A stretch of 64,000 bases of DNA from Enterobacter sichuanensis (GCF_002939185.1 NZ_POVL01000006.1:1-64000); one strand, 5' to 3'. Shown: positions 1 through 8,674, counted from the first letter of the stretch. Numbers and translations: made by a program. The notes: generated by a model from the letters alone, not told the origin.

Positions 1-154
1 AGTTACCGAGCGACCGCAACCGAAAAGTTGCAAAAAAATGACTGACTGCTGCATTCCCCAGCAAAACCCCGCCTTATACCCTTTTATGCACAAAGTTATC
101 CACAATCATAAGCGGATCCCGATGCGATCCCACGAATTAAACAGGAAGATCAAC

Positions 155-160
155 TATACT
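155..160 (+). promoter_or_regulatory. -10 element of NicO-type transporter gene (candidate)
   Basis: TATACT lies 36 bases upstream of the chosen ATG at 197 and is a five-of-six match to the sigma70 -10 consensus. No convincing -35 hexamer is visible 17 bases further up. The implied short leader is one reason for preferring the start at 197 over the in-frame upstream ATG at 38. Confidence 0.35.
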
Positions 161-196
161 AGCGGCAAATACTCTCCTCTGTGCAGGCTCATCCTC

Positions 197-1150
197 ATGA
201 CCACACAACGCCTCGCCCGTGACTGGCGTCTCCCTACAGCGGGGTTGATGCTGCTGGCGATCCTCTTTGCCGGATTTACCCTGCATAGCCACTGGAACGC
301 CTTTATCCAGTGGTGTCTTGCCACGCAAATTACGCTGCACCGTTATCTGGTGATGTATCTGCTGCAGCTTAATAACCACCAGTACAGCGGCGGATTATGG
401 TTACTAACGGGGGCTTTCCTTTATGGCGTTCTGCACGCCATTGGTCCCGGACACGGAAAGTTCATCGTGACGACCTACCTGACGACAAATAAAGAAAGCG
501 AGCTGGCCTCTCGGGTCATCCCCTTCCTGGGTAGCCTGATGCAAGGCGTCAGCGCCATACTGTTTGTCTTTATTCTGGCTGTCGGGTTTAACCTTGCGTC
601 CGGGGATATCAGTACCAGCCGCTGGTATGTTGAGAAGATAAGCGCTGTGCTTATTGGCGCATTTGGCGCCTTCGTCATTTACCAGGCGCTGAAGAGTCTG
701 CGCCCGCGCAGGATGACGGTGTCCGCCATTAAGCCTCTTCATCAGCATGATGAACACTGTGGCTGCGGCCATCACGGTGTGGGCGCAGACCTGACGCAGG
801 GCGACTGGAAAACCCGTCTGGGGGTGATCCTGGCGATCGGCGCGCGTCCGTGTAGCGGGGCAATCATGATCCTGATGTTCTCGAACGCGCTGGGCATAGT
901 CACCTGGGGAATGGCCGCGGTCATGACCATGTCGCTGGGCACAGCGCTGTCGATTATGGGGCTTTCACTGGCTGTACGTTACGCCCGTGAACGCACGGTG
1001 ACCTGGTTCGGAGAAAGCACGTCATTAAGATGGCTGGTGCCGGCAGTCAAAATAGCCGGAGGGATAGCCCTGATCCTGTTCGCGACGGTGCTGTTCCTGA
1101 CGGTGATCCCCATCAGCACCAATGGCGACTACATCGCCGCAGGATGCTAA
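197..1150 (+). CDS. NicO-family nickel/cobalt efflux transporter
   Basis: Inner-membrane protein of about 317 residues with six or more hydrophobic segments. Two family hallmarks are visible: HAIGPGHGK in an early helix and ARPCSGAIMIL in a later one. Between them is a histidine/cysteine-rich cytoplasmic loop (HQHDEHCGCGHHG) suited to metal sensing or binding. RcnA/NicO proteins export Ni2+ and Co2+; the metal here is inferred from the family. The open frame extends up to 38, but residues before the ATG at 197 are polar and unlike the family, and a -10-like TATACT falls inside them, so 197 is preferred although its ribosome site is weak. No partner gene is visible in the few bases upstream. 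It is convergent with proP and shares its terminator. Confidence 0.8.
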   Translation: MTTQRLARDWRLPTAGLMLLAILFAGFTLHSHWNAFIQWCLATQITLHRYLVMYLLQLNNHQYSGGLWLLTGAFLYGVLHAIGPGHGKFIVTTYLTTNKESELASRVIPFLGSLMQGVSAILFVFILAVGFNLASGDISTSRWYVEKISAVLIGAFGAFVIYQALKSLRPRRMTVSAIKPLHQHDEHCGCGHHGVGADLTQGDWKTRLGVILAIGARPCSGAIMILMFSNALGIVTWGMAAVMTMSLGTALSIMGLSLAVRYARERTVTWFGESTSLRWLVPAVKIAGGIALILFATVLFLTVIPISTNGDYIAAGC

Positions 1151-1155
1151 TAAAA

Positions 1156-1183
1156 GAAAAACCCGCCAGCGGCGGGTTTTTTA
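1156..1183. terminator. Bidirectional Rho-independent terminator (NicO gene / proP)
   Basis: CCCGCC (1162–1167), a three-base loop, then GGCGGG (1171–1176), flanked by an A-run on the left and a T-run on the right, so it can stop transcription from both convergent genes. The proP stop codon begins at 1186 on the minus strand, immediately beside the T-run. Confidence 0.85.
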
Positions 1184-2686
1184 TTACTCGTTAATGCGTG
1201 GATGCTGGTCCACCAGTCGGGAGCGTTTCTTCTGCAGTTCTTCAATCTCTGCGTCAATATCCTCGATCTTCTGCTCTACGCTATCGTAGTGCTCACGGAG
1301 GATCTCTTTCGCTTCCTGAATATCCGATGCCGCAGGCGTTGCGCCTTTCAGAGGTCGATTCGCGGTCTCCTTCATGGTAAGACCCGTAATCAAACCAATC
1401 ACCGCAATCACCATCAGGTAATAAGCTGGCATCATCAGGTTCTGGGTGCTCTCCACCAGTGAAGCGGCAAGCGTCGGGGTCAGACCGGCAATCAGTACCG
1501 AGATATTAAAGGCCGCAGCCAGCGCACTGTAGCGAATGTGCGTCGGGAACATCGCAGGCAATGTTGAGGCCATCACCCCGATAAAGCAGTTAAGGATCAC
1601 CGCCAGCATCAGCAAACCGGCAAAAATCAGCCCCAGGACATTACTGTTGATCAGAATAAATGCCGGGATGGCGAGAGCAAACAGCGCAACGCTTCCCAGA
1701 ATAATGAACGGTCGACGACCAAAGCGGTCACTCAAGAGGCCCATAATCGGCTGCACAAACAGCATACCTACCATGATGGCGATAATGATCAGCACACCGT
1801 GATCTTCCGAGTAGTGCAGGTTATGCGACAGATAGCTCGGCATGTAGGTCAGCAGCATGTAATAGGTCACGTTAGTGGAGATCACCAGACCGATACAGAC
1901 CAGCAGGCTCCGCCAGTGCTTAGTGGCGATCTCTTTGAACGACACCTTCGGACCGTCCTGCAGCCCTTCGCGATCGCCCTGCTCAAGCTTATCAACGTGC
2001 TGCTGGAACGCAGGCGTCTCTTCAAGCGCATGACGGAGATAGAGGCCAATGATCCCCAGCGGCAGCGCCAGGAAGAATGGAATACGCCAGCCCCAGTCGA
2101 GGAAGTTCTCTTCCCCCACCACGGTTGAAATCAGTACCACCACGCCCGCGCCCAGAACAAACCCGGCAATCGAGCCGAAGTCCAGCCAGCTTCCCATAAA
2201 CCCGCGCTTACGGTCCGGGGAGTATTCAGCAACAAAGATCGATGCCCCGGTATATTCCCCCCCTACCGAGAAGCCCTGCGCCATCTTACAAATCAGCAGC
2301 AGAATCGGTGCCCAGATGCCGATGGAGGCATAAGACGGGATAAGGCCGATACAGAAGGTACTGATCGACATAATGACGATGGTGATGGCAAGGATCTTCT
2401 GGCGACCATATTTATCGCCGAGCATACCGAAAAACAGACCGCCCAGCGGACGGATCAGGAAGGGAACGGAGAACGTACCCAGGGCGGCAATCATCTGCAG
2501 GCTGGGGTCGGCACCGGGGAAAAATACTTTACCTAACGCGTAGGCCACAAAGCCGTAGACACCAAAATCGAACCATTCCATCGCATTACCGAGCGAGGCT
2601 GCGGTAATGGCTTTACGCAGTTTTGCGTCATCAATAATGGTGACGTCGCGAAGCGTAATGGGTTTAATCTTTTTCCTTCTCAGCAT
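1184..2686 (-). CDS. proP: Proline/glycine betaine:H+ symporter ProP
   Basis: MFS transporter of 500 residues, the same length as E. coli ProP and nearly identical to it. It takes up proline, glycine betaine and other osmoprotectants with protons under hyperosmotic stress. Sugar-porter-type loop motifs (DKYGRQK after helix 2 and DRFGRRP in the second half) are visible. The last ~45 residues form the antiparallel coiled coil known from E. coli ProP (heptads from KEILREHYDSVEQK onward). An in-frame extension upstream of 2686 exists, but the start MLRRKKIKPITL matches the known protein and has the ribosome site GAGGAT seven bases before it. Transcription is probably from P1/P2 in the gap to kdgT. 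Confidence 0.97.
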   Translation of the reverse strand: MLRRKKIKPITLRDVTIIDDAKLRKAITAASLGNAMEWFDFGVYGFVAYALGKVFFPGADPSLQMIAALGTFSVPFLIRPLGGLFFGMLGDKYGRQKILAITIVIMSISTFCIGLIPSYASIGIWAPILLLICKMAQGFSVGGEYTGASIFVAEYSPDRKRGFMGSWLDFGSIAGFVLGAGVVVLISTVVGEENFLDWGWRIPFFLALPLGIIGLYLRHALEETPAFQQHVDKLEQGDREGLQDGPKVSFKEIATKHWRSLLVCIGLVISTNVTYYMLLTYMPSYLSHNLHYSEDHGVLIIIAIMVGMLFVQPIMGLLSDRFGRRPFIILGSVALFALAIPAFILINSNVLGLIFAGLLMLAVILNCFIGVMASTLPAMFPTHIRYSALAAAFNISVLIAGLTPTLAASLVESTQNLMMPAYYLMVIAVIGLITGLTMKETANRPLKGATPAASDIQEAKEILREHYDSVEQKIEDIDAEIEELQKKRSRLVDQHPRINE

Positions 2687-2778
2687 AGCTATCCTCGTTG
2701 ACTCGGCCCTGTCTGTTTCACAGTCCAGTTTGCGTTCTGTGAACCATGGGATCCGCTCCATGCGAATCGCCTTATTCA

Positions 2779-2784
2779 AGCGTA
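2779..2784 (-). promoter_or_regulatory. proP P2 -10 element (RpoS-type, candidate)
   Basis: Read on the minus strand this is TACGCT within GCTACGCTTGAA, resembling the sigmaS-preferred C-TAxxCT-T pattern. A start about 8 bases downstream (~2770) lies ~85 bases from the proP ATG and puts the CRP palindrome at about -121, the geometry reported for E. coli proP P2. The assignment rests on that spacing. Confidence 0.5.
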
Positions 2785-2883
2785 GCAGGTTTACTTACAT
2801 TGACGTTTTACGTCGATACAACCGAACCTGTTGACGCCTGTCTGGGCAGTTAATGACCTTTTTACCCTACCAGCGTTTATATT

Positions 2884-2899
2884 TGTGATCAACTTCACA
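2884..2899. promoter_or_regulatory. CRP binding site upstream of proP
   Basis: TGTGATCAACTTCACA is a perfect TGTGA-N6-TCACA match to the CRP consensus, centred 205 bases upstream of the proP start. In E. coli one CRP site sits over the -35 region of proP P1 and upstream of P2; the location here agrees. The remaining ~200 bases toward kdgT hold the kdgT control region. Confidence 0.85.
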
Positions 2900-3109
2900 C
2901 ATATTTCAGTGCTCGGTCAACCCACGCTAATTTTTGTCAAGGAGCGCAAATAGGCACTTTCTCAGCCCGCCTGAAAAGCAGCCTCGCACACGTTATTAAT
3001 CCTTTCTTATCAAAAAAAACGAACCACATTAATTCATACCCAACTCACATAATTTTTCATCGTCAGGAATCTGCCCTTAGCTTTACTTTAAATATGTGAC
3101 AAAGATAAC

Positions 3110-3124
3110 TAAAACGATGTTTTA
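3110..3124. promoter_or_regulatory. KdgR operator upstream of kdgT (candidate)
   Basis: TAAAACGATGTTTTA is a perfect 6-3-6 palindrome that fits the KdgR pattern (TRAAAC-N3-GTTTYA) described for pectin and hexuronate genes. It sits ~212 bases upstream of the kdgT start. A possible promoter (TTGAAT at 3131, CATGAT at 3154, 17-base spacing) follows, and a TGTGA half-site (3095–3099) is just upstream. KdgR repression relieved by 2-keto-3-deoxygluconate is the inferred control. Confidence 0.65.
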
Positions 3125-3191
3125 TTTTCATTGAATCGATATTCCAATGATCGCATGATAAATCCGAACATAACGTTTTATCTCTTTTCGG

Positions 3192-3268
3192 CTGAGGTTA
3201 CGCGAGCGTACTCAGTTCATTTTGTTGCCGGGTCAATGAAAACACGATCGCGAGCATAAATGGCAACA
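3192..3268 (+). other. Structured 5' leader of kdgT: two inverted repeats
   Basis: The stretch between the KdgR-like palindrome and kdgT is non-coding. It holds CTGAG (3192–3196) paired with CTCAG (3211–3215) around an inner TACGC/GCGTA, and further on TGTTGCC (3223–3229) paired with GGCAACA (3262–3268). If transcription starts near 3166, both fall in a ~170-base untranslated leader. No known riboswitch was recognised. Confidence 0.4.
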
Positions 3269-3336
3269 GATTGAATTTAATGACTAATTTTTAACGCCTA
3301 TCACCCGCCCTGCGGGATCAGATGTGAGGTTTGTCT

Positions 3337-4329
3337 ATGAAGATTAAAGCCACGATAGAACGCATACCTGGCGGTATGATGCTGGTTCCGCTGGTACTGG
3401 GTGCCATCCTGAATACCCTGGCGCCTGATACCGGAGCTTATTTCGGTGGTTTTACAAAAGGAATGATTACGGGCACGGTTCCCATTCTTGCCGTCTGGTT
3501 TTTTTGTATTGGCGCATCCATAAATTTGCGGGCGACAGGTACGGTATTACGGAAATCCGGTACGCTGGTGATAACCAAAATAGCGGTTGCCTGGACTGTG
3601 GCAATGATATGCGCGATGTTCATTCCGGAGAATGGAATTCAGACCGGATTCTTTGCCGGTTTATCGGTGCTGGCGATTGTCTCCGCGATGGATATGACCA
3701 ACGGCGGGTTGTACGCCAGCCTGATGAACCAGTACGGGACGAAAGAAGAATCCGGTGCCTTTGTCCTGATGTCTCTGGAGTCCGGCCCGCTGGTGACGAT
3801 GCTTATACTGGGCTCTGCAGGCCTGGCCTCATTTGAACCCCACCATTTTGTCGGCGCGATCCTGCCTTTCCTGGTCGGTTTCGCGCTGGGCAATCTGGAC
3901 CACGATCTGCGTGATTTCTTCAGCAAAGCCACGCCGGTGCTGATCCCGTTCTTCGGCTTCGCGCTGGGAAATACCATCAACCTGAAGGTCATTCTCGATA
4001 CCGGACTGCTGGGTATTGTGCTGGGTGTTGCCGTGATCGTCATCACCGGTATTCCGCTGGTGATTGCTGACCGCGTTATCGGGGGAGGAAACGGTACGGC
4101 GGGCGTCGCCGCCTCTTCAGCCGCAGGCGCAGCCGTCGCCAATCCGGTGATTATTGCCCAGATTAACCCGGCTTTCGAACCGGTGGCCGCTTCCGCGACA
4201 GCACTGGTTGCCGCCAGCGTGATTGTCACTGCGATTCTGGTGCCCATCATCACCGCGCTGTATGCGAAACGCTACGCAAGTGTCCCGGAACAGGACATCG
4301 AACGAAAAGCGGTAGAACTCCGCCATTAA
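3337..4329 (+). CDS. kdgT: 2-keto-3-deoxygluconate permease KdgT
   Basis: About 330 residues, matching the KdgT family (E. coli protein 327), with ~10 hydrophobic segments. The N-terminal signature [17 protein letters not shown] and the [17 protein letters not shown] segment are characteristic. It imports 2-keto-3-deoxygluconate, a pectin/hexuronate breakdown product, with protons, feeding the Entner–Doudoroff enzymes. The ATG at 3337 is chosen over a TTG two codons earlier because TGAGG (3325–3329) is spaced seven bases from it. In E. coli K-12 kdgT lies elsewhere, so its place between proP and crfC is a rearrangement or insertion. It is the only hexuronate gene here, so it stands alone as a transcription unit. 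Confidence 0.95.
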   Translation: MKIKATIERIPGGMMLVPLVLGAILNTLAPDTGAYFGGFTKGMITGTVPILAVWFFCIGASINLRATGTVLRKSGTLVITKIAVAWTVAMICAMFIPENGIQTGFFAGLSVLAIVSAMDMTNGGLYASLMNQYGTKEESGAFVLMSLESGPLVTMLILGSAGLASFEPHHFVGAILPFLVGFALGNLDHDLRDFFSKATPVLIPFFGFALGNTINLKVILDTGLLGIVLGVAVIVITGIPLVIADRVIGGGNGTAGVAASSAAGAAVANPVIIAQINPAFEPVAASATALVAASVIVTAILVPIITALYAKRYASVPEQDIERKAVELRH

Positions 4330-4347
4330 CACACCGCACCAGGCCAT

Positions 4348-4385
4348 CCCCTCTCCCCTCCGGGGAGAGGGTCAGGGTGAGGGGG
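4348..4385. repeat. CCCTCTCCC/GGGAGAGGG palindromic repeat, copy 1
   Basis: Hairpin CCCTCTCCCC–TCC–GGGGAGAGGG followed by the tail GTCAGGGTGAGGGGG. It lies between convergent kdgT and yjcZ and could act as a transcription stop for both. Ten more copies occur in the window. Confidence 0.85.
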
Positions 4386-4393
4386 TAAAGAAT

Positions 4394-5269
4394 TCACCCA
4401 AAAATCTCGTCCACCATCCCGTCCACCAGCCGTTTTGCTGAACAGAGCCTCGGCATCCCCAGCGCGACGGTCTGCCAGTTCTGCGTCACTGACCAGCTCA
4501 CCGGATGTTTATCCGCCTGACACCAGTCCCCCAGCCAGCCCAGCATGTCTTTATGATCGATTAAGCCCGGAGACGCCGGTGTTGTCAGCCACTGGTGATA
4601 GAAATGGCGGGTCGTGGGAGAGGCATTAATCCCCTGTGCCAGATAGTTTGCCGCCATACTGCGCAGGTTATCCTTGAGCATGGCCGCCACATCTTCGTTA
4701 GCGAGGCGGCAGGCGTCGCCAAATGGCCCCCAGCAAAGCTCTTTCAGGACGATAAAACAGCGACCAGCCAGCGACCAGCCATCATAGTGCCCGGCCCGCC
4801 AGCGGGTAAAAATCTGCTCGCTGTGCTCACCCGCCTGCACCGTTAGCCCGCGCTGGGTCAGGGCCTTTTCTTTATAAGCTGCCCGTTGGGTAAAATGAGT
4901 AGAAAGTTCGGCGTACTGCTGCATCAGCCCCGGTGCCTGCTGGGCACGCGGATGAGCCTGCTGGCGCAGCGCCATCAGCTTCTCCGCCATCAGCGTCAGG
5001 GCGAGATGGCCCGGGTCCAGCATGCCGGCCAGTTTTTCCGCCAGGCCGAGACGCAGCGCCGCATTTTCATTGAGCATCCCCGCCATCGCCCACGGGCGTA
5101 GCCGGGTACGGGTCATAATTTCCTGCGTCAACCGCTCACGAAACTGCAGCTGTTGTGGTCCAGGGTGGGGATGACGCGCTGCGTCTACCCCCTGCACCAG
5201 ATCGACCATAAATTTTGGATGAATACACTCCAGCGTTCGGCCGGGGCCATCCAGTAGTGGTGTTGTCAT
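4394..5269 (-). CDS. yjcZ: YjcZ family protein, partner of CrfC
   Basis: 291 residues, close to E. coli YjcZ (292), with the same opening LLDGPGRTLECIHPKF. It is soluble, with no signal peptide, membrane segment or recognised catalytic motif. The start codon overlaps the stop of crfC by four bases (ATGA), so the two are translationally coupled, suggesting a shared process. E. coli YjcZ has been linked to motility when overproduced, but its biochemical role is unknown. The assignment is by sequence and synteny; no function should be inferred beyond association with the dynamin-like CrfC. Confidence 0.85.
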   Translation of the reverse strand: MTTPLLDGPGRTLECIHPKFMVDLVQGVDAARHPHPGPQQLQFRERLTQEIMTRTRLRPWAMAGMLNENAALRLGLAEKLAGMLDPGHLALTLMAEKLMALRQQAHPRAQQAPGLMQQYAELSTHFTQRAAYKEKALTQRGLTVQAGEHSEQIFTRWRAGHYDGWSLAGRCFIVLKELCWGPFGDACRLANEDVAAMLKDNLRSMAANYLAQGINASPTTRHFYHQWLTTPASPGLIDHKDMLGWLGDWCQADKHPVSWSVTQNWQTVALGMPRLCSAKRLVDGMVDEIFG

Positions 5270-7620
5270 GGTTGCTCTGCCGCGAATAGAGTTTGAATAT
5301 CATCGCGTAACAGTCGGGTATCTTCCTGAATCCACGTCGCAGTAGTGATACTTTGCTTCAACAACTGGCAGAGCGCTCGGGTTGAATGCTCATTTTGTTG
5401 GCGCACTGCGAGGCTATCACGCAAGCTTTCCTGTAACCCGGTCAGGCACAACGAAAATTCTGCAAAGAACGTTGCCATTCCTGCCGTAACAGAGACATCG
5501 ACCTGCGCGGACAAAGCTTTACGTATTTGTTCACAAAACTGCTCAATATGTTGCTTAACTTTTTCATGAAGCTGTGCAATGTCGATAACATAGCGCGTGC
5601 GCGTTTCCACATAATCATCCCAGCCCCAGCCCGGATTATTGAGCCAGCGAGAGACCGTTTCACGCATACCGCCCCCGCCGGATGGCTGACCTGCCTGGCT
5701 GTCATCCTGGGCAATGGCATCGTTAAACAGTGCCTGCGTATTAAAGTTGAGCTGGCTCGCCTGAAACGCCGGGAAACTGATCCGCGCCCGAAAACCCGCA
5801 TGGCTCAGGTGCTCTTTGATACGCGTTTCAATGGGACGCATCGCTTCATTCAGGGACCTCGCCAGCGTCGACTCCAGCTGATCGAAGCGTAACGCCAGTT
5901 CCCGGCCGATCTTCCTCTGCGCATCCAGCATGATAAGCTCGCAGGAAGAGCGGATTTTACTCAGCGCGATCTGCGCCTGCCCCTCGTCGTCCAGCACCAG
6001 CTGCTTCAGCTCGTGCGGCTCGTCAATACGGTGATTCAACCCGTCGATACCGGCTAACTCAAGAATATGGTGCGCGCTGAATACATCACCCATCGCCTGA
6101 TGCAGCGCCGTTTTTTGCGACACCATAAAGTCCGCGGTAGCGTTTAGCGCCTGCTCAACCTCATGTTTCACCTCATCGCTCACCACGCGCTGACGGGTCT
6201 GCAGAAGCGCCATGTCCTCTTCCAGGCGTGCGATATTGAGTTCCAGCGCCTCAAAGGCTACCGTCAGCCCCTGATAGCGGAAGTCGAGATACTCCCGGGC
6301 ATTTTGGGCGTAGTTGAGCAACTTATGCGAGGCCGAACGCAGAGCGAATAGCGAGGCATTAGCATAGGCGGCGTAAATCAGCTTGCGGATCGGTTGTTCA
6401 AAGAGCGAATCTTCCCAGAGCAAATCGGCAGAATGACGAACATGATCAATATCGTCCAGGTCCGCCGTGCGCCAGCGACGTCCCAGCGCCGCTTCGGCAA
6501 AATCCTGCACCCACGGTTGCTCCTGATGATCCGGCAGTTGCCCGTGCGTATTCATCTCGTAGCGAGCGCGGTTCGCCAGATACGCCCACATGGACGAAAC
6601 GGGGTAGATTTGGCCGGGCGAAATATTGCCTTTCATTAAGGTACCGGAGATCATCGCCCGGACCTGTTCTTCATCGTCGCTGTTACGATCTTTCTGATCG
6701 AATTTATTGACCAGCGCATACAGCGGCACGGATTTACCCGCCGCGGAAATCGCCTGACGGACCTCTTCATCTGATATGGATTTAAGCTGGGTATAATCCA
6801 TCACCGCCAGCACCGCCGACGCGCGGGACAACTGTTCGCTGAGCATTTTTTGCAGATGCGGTTGTCCGGCCTCATTAGGCCCGGGCGTATCGAGCAGCGT
6901 CAGTTGCCCGAGATGTGCATCCAGCCCCGCGAGATGCACGAACTCCACTTCAATCACCGGGATATGTTCGATAGCCGCATATTCAGAGAACGGAAATTCG
7001 ACCCCTAACGCCTGGGAGAGCCTCACCAGATCGTTAAGGCTTTTCAGACAATGGAAGATCGGCTGTGCCCCCAGGTGATGCTTCTCAAAGGCTTCCCCTT
7101 TTTCAATACGCTCCAGCAGCGTATTCATGTCTTTATCAATTTCCAGACGCTGGGCCAGCTTCGCGCGATCGTAATCGCAAAGCTTTTTCTGCAGCAGTTG
7201 GATCAGTTCATCGATAGGCGAGGCGTGTGAGAAATGCAGCACCGGCTCCTTCTGACCCGGCGTATGGCGAATCAACGTCGGAAGCGCCGTCATGGGACGA
7301 TTGCGGTTAGGCAATACTTCGGTACCCACAATCGCATTAATGGTGGTCGATTTGCCCGCTTTCATGGTGCCGACAATCGCCAGGACCATTTCCAGCCGGG
7401 TTATTTTTCGTAATTCATTATTCAGCATCGCCTGCTGCGCATCGACACCGCGCGCACTAAAATGCAAAGGTAAAACGTTGTTCTTTTCACCCGTGATGGC
7501 AGCCGTTGTGCTTTCCAGCATCGCAGTCGGCATTGATTTCAACGTATCAAGATTTTGCAGAGCAAGCTGTAACAAACGCTCAGCTTCCTGGCTTAATTCA
7601 AAAATGGTCTGTGTGTGCAT
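5266..7620 (-). CDS. crfC: Dynamin-like GTPase, clamp-binding CrfC
   Basis: 784 residues; E. coli CrfC (YjdA) is ~742. G1 P-loop GTMKAGKS is at 84–91, the G3 box DTPG at 244–247 and the G4 box NKFD at 305–308. A long helical C-terminal half follows, as in bacterial dynamin-like proteins. E. coli CrfC binds the DNA polymerase sliding clamp and helps nascent DNA cohesion and chromosome positioning; this role is taken from the homologue. Extra length lies mainly in the middle (a DVFSAHHILELAG insert region) and near residue 650. The N-terminal segment where the clamp-binding motif is expected reads NVLPLHF, without the leading glutamine. AAGGAAAGG precedes the ATG. It heads a two-gene operon with yjcZ. 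Confidence 0.9.
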   Translation of the reverse strand: MHTQTIFELSQEAERLLQLALQNLDTLKSMPTAMLESTTAAITGEKNNVLPLHFSARGVDAQQAMLNNELRKITRLEMVLAIVGTMKAGKSTTINAIVGTEVLPNRNRPMTALPTLIRHTPGQKEPVLHFSHASPIDELIQLLQKKLCDYDRAKLAQRLEIDKDMNTLLERIEKGEAFEKHHLGAQPIFHCLKSLNDLVRLSQALGVEFPFSEYAAIEHIPVIEVEFVHLAGLDAHLGQLTLLDTPGPNEAGQPHLQKMLSEQLSRASAVLAVMDYTQLKSISDEEVRQAISAAGKSVPLYALVNKFDQKDRNSDDEEQVRAMISGTLMKGNISPGQIYPVSSMWAYLANRARYEMNTHGQLPDHQEQPWVQDFAEAALGRRWRTADLDDIDHVRHSADLLWEDSLFEQPIRKLIYAAYANASLFALRSASHKLLNYAQNAREYLDFRYQGLTVAFEALELNIARLEEDMALLQTRQRVVSDEVKHEVEQALNATADFMVSQKTALHQAMGDVFSAHHILELAGIDGLNHRIDEPHELKQLVLDDEGQAQIALSKIRSSCELIMLDAQRKIGRELALRFDQLESTLARSLNEAMRPIETRIKEHLSHAGFRARISFPAFQASQLNFNTQALFNDAIAQDDSQAGQPSGGGGMRETVSRWLNNPGWGWDDYVETRTRYVIDIAQLHEKVKQHIEQFCEQIRKALSAQVDVSVTAGMATFFAEFSLCLTGLQESLRDSLAVRQQNEHSTRALCQLLKQSITTATWIQEDTRLLRDDIQTLFAAEQP

Positions 7621-8111
7621 GATAAAAGCCTTTCCTTAACGCAAATTTATTACTTTTATTAAGCCACTGGTTTTAATTATGTTGTTCAGGCTTATATGAT
7701 TACGTGTGGAAAACATGTTCGCCGAAATATAACTGATTGAAGATAATCAGGAATAATTCACTATCCTTGCATGGCGTGTAGAACTCTTCTCCAGGCCTGA
7801 TAGCCAAAAGAAAAAAGCGTAGCCCATTTTTAAGAAACTTCAGGATATATCACCATTATTTACCCACCTAAAAAGAGAGGTAATGTTCTACAGCCATAAG
7901 ATATGTATGGCAGCAAAGTCCGGAGATAAATAACAATGTGTTGCTTCACCTTATCCGAAATGGAGGTGCGTAGCAATTTGCTGCAATAAAATATTCGATA
8001 TATTTCGCGCCATTTCTTCCCAACGTGTTAATGACGTCAGCATCGCTTAACTGACTGACATAAAGTGTCACTCCCGACACGCTTGTGGCATTTTTTTAAT
8101 TCACAATATCA
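7621..8111. other. Non-coding gap crfC–yjdM
   Basis: About 490 AT-rich bases between divergent genes with no supportable open frame. An inverted repeat pairs TTGCT/CACC (7941–7950) with GGTG/AGCAA (7965–7976). Further on TGACA–TAAAG–TGTCA (8056–8070) overlaps GTGTC–GACAC (8065–8080), followed by a run of seven T (8091–8097), but the stem next to the T-run is too weak to call a terminator. The crfC promoter must lie at the left end. Confidence 0.6.
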
Positions 8112-8140
8112 CCGACAACCGTGTGGATTTGCGTTATACT
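8112..8140 (+). promoter_or_regulatory. Sigma70 promoter of yjdM
   Basis: CCGACA (8112–8117), a 17-base spacer and TATACT (8135–8140) give good -35/-10 elements ~76 bases upstream of the yjdM start. Confidence 0.65.
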
Positions 8141-8215
8141 TGCCGCCTTTTTCGGCACGCTGCCGTCATTTTGCTGGCACTTTCCAGCGCGTTTACACTT
8201 TCTGAGGATACCGAT

Positions 8216-8551
8216 ATGCAACTCCCACACTGCCCGAAATGCAATTCTGAATACACCTATGAAGATAATGGCATGTACATCTGCCCGGAATGCGCGCACG
8301 AATGGAATGATGCCGAGCCAGCACAGGACGCCGATGCGCTTGTTGTAAAAGATGCGAACGGCAATCTGCTGGCGGACGGCGACAGTGTTACCGTCATTAA
8401 AGATCTGAAGGTTAAAGGCAGCTCCTCCATGCTGAAGATCGGCACCAAAGTGAAGAATATCCGTCTGGTTGAAGGCGATCATAATATCGACTGTAAAATT
8501 GACGGTTTTGGCCCGATGAAACTGAAATCGGAGTTTGTGAAAAAGAACTGA
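8216..8551 (+). CDS. yjdM: Zinc-ribbon protein YjdM (formerly PhnA)
   Basis: 111 residues, the same length as E. coli YjdM and nearly identical. A zinc ribbon is formed by C6-x2-C9 and C23-x2-C26, followed by the conserved domain ending in [13 protein letters not shown]. It was once named PhnA, but the E. coli protein is not a phosphonoacetate hydrolase and its role is unknown. The start at 8216 is set by TGAGGAT (8202–8208) and by homology; an open frame extends further upstream across the promoter and is not used. It is a single gene behind its own promoter, with a REP cluster downstream. Confidence 0.93.
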   Translation: MQLPHCPKCNSEYTYEDNGMYICPECAHEWNDAEPAQDADALVVKDANGNLLADGDSVTVIKDLKVKGSSSMLKIGTKVKNIRLVEGDHNIDCKIDGFGPMKLKSEFVKKN

Positions 8552-8563
8552 TTTTTCACCTCC

Positions 8564-8627
8564 AGGCCCGGTAAGCGCAGCGCCACCGGGCGCTTTTGCT
8601 GGATGCGCTACGCTTATCCGGCCTACT
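8564..8627. repeat. REP/BIME element between yjdM and yjdN
   Basis: Two REP-type palindromes in opposite orientation: GGCCCGGTAAGCGCAGCGCC…GGGC and GATGCGCTACGCTTATCCGGCC. The same units recur at 9115, 46641 and 57741. Such elements are typical of enterobacterial intergenic space and may affect mRNA stability. Confidence 0.85.
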
Positions 8628-8674
8628 AAAAAAGAACTAAACTTAATGGGCTTTTCTTACGTGAGGTAAAGATT

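Noticed and set aside
38-196. N-terminal extension of the NicO-type transporter
   Set aside because: These residues are polar, unlike the family, and overlap a -10-like element; the ATG at 197 begins the expected hydrophobic N-terminus.
8056-8097. Hairpins plus T7 as a Rho-independent terminator of a small RNA
   Set aside because: The stem next to the T-run is only a few pairs and is not GC-rich; alternative hairpins compete. It is kept only as a low-interest observation.
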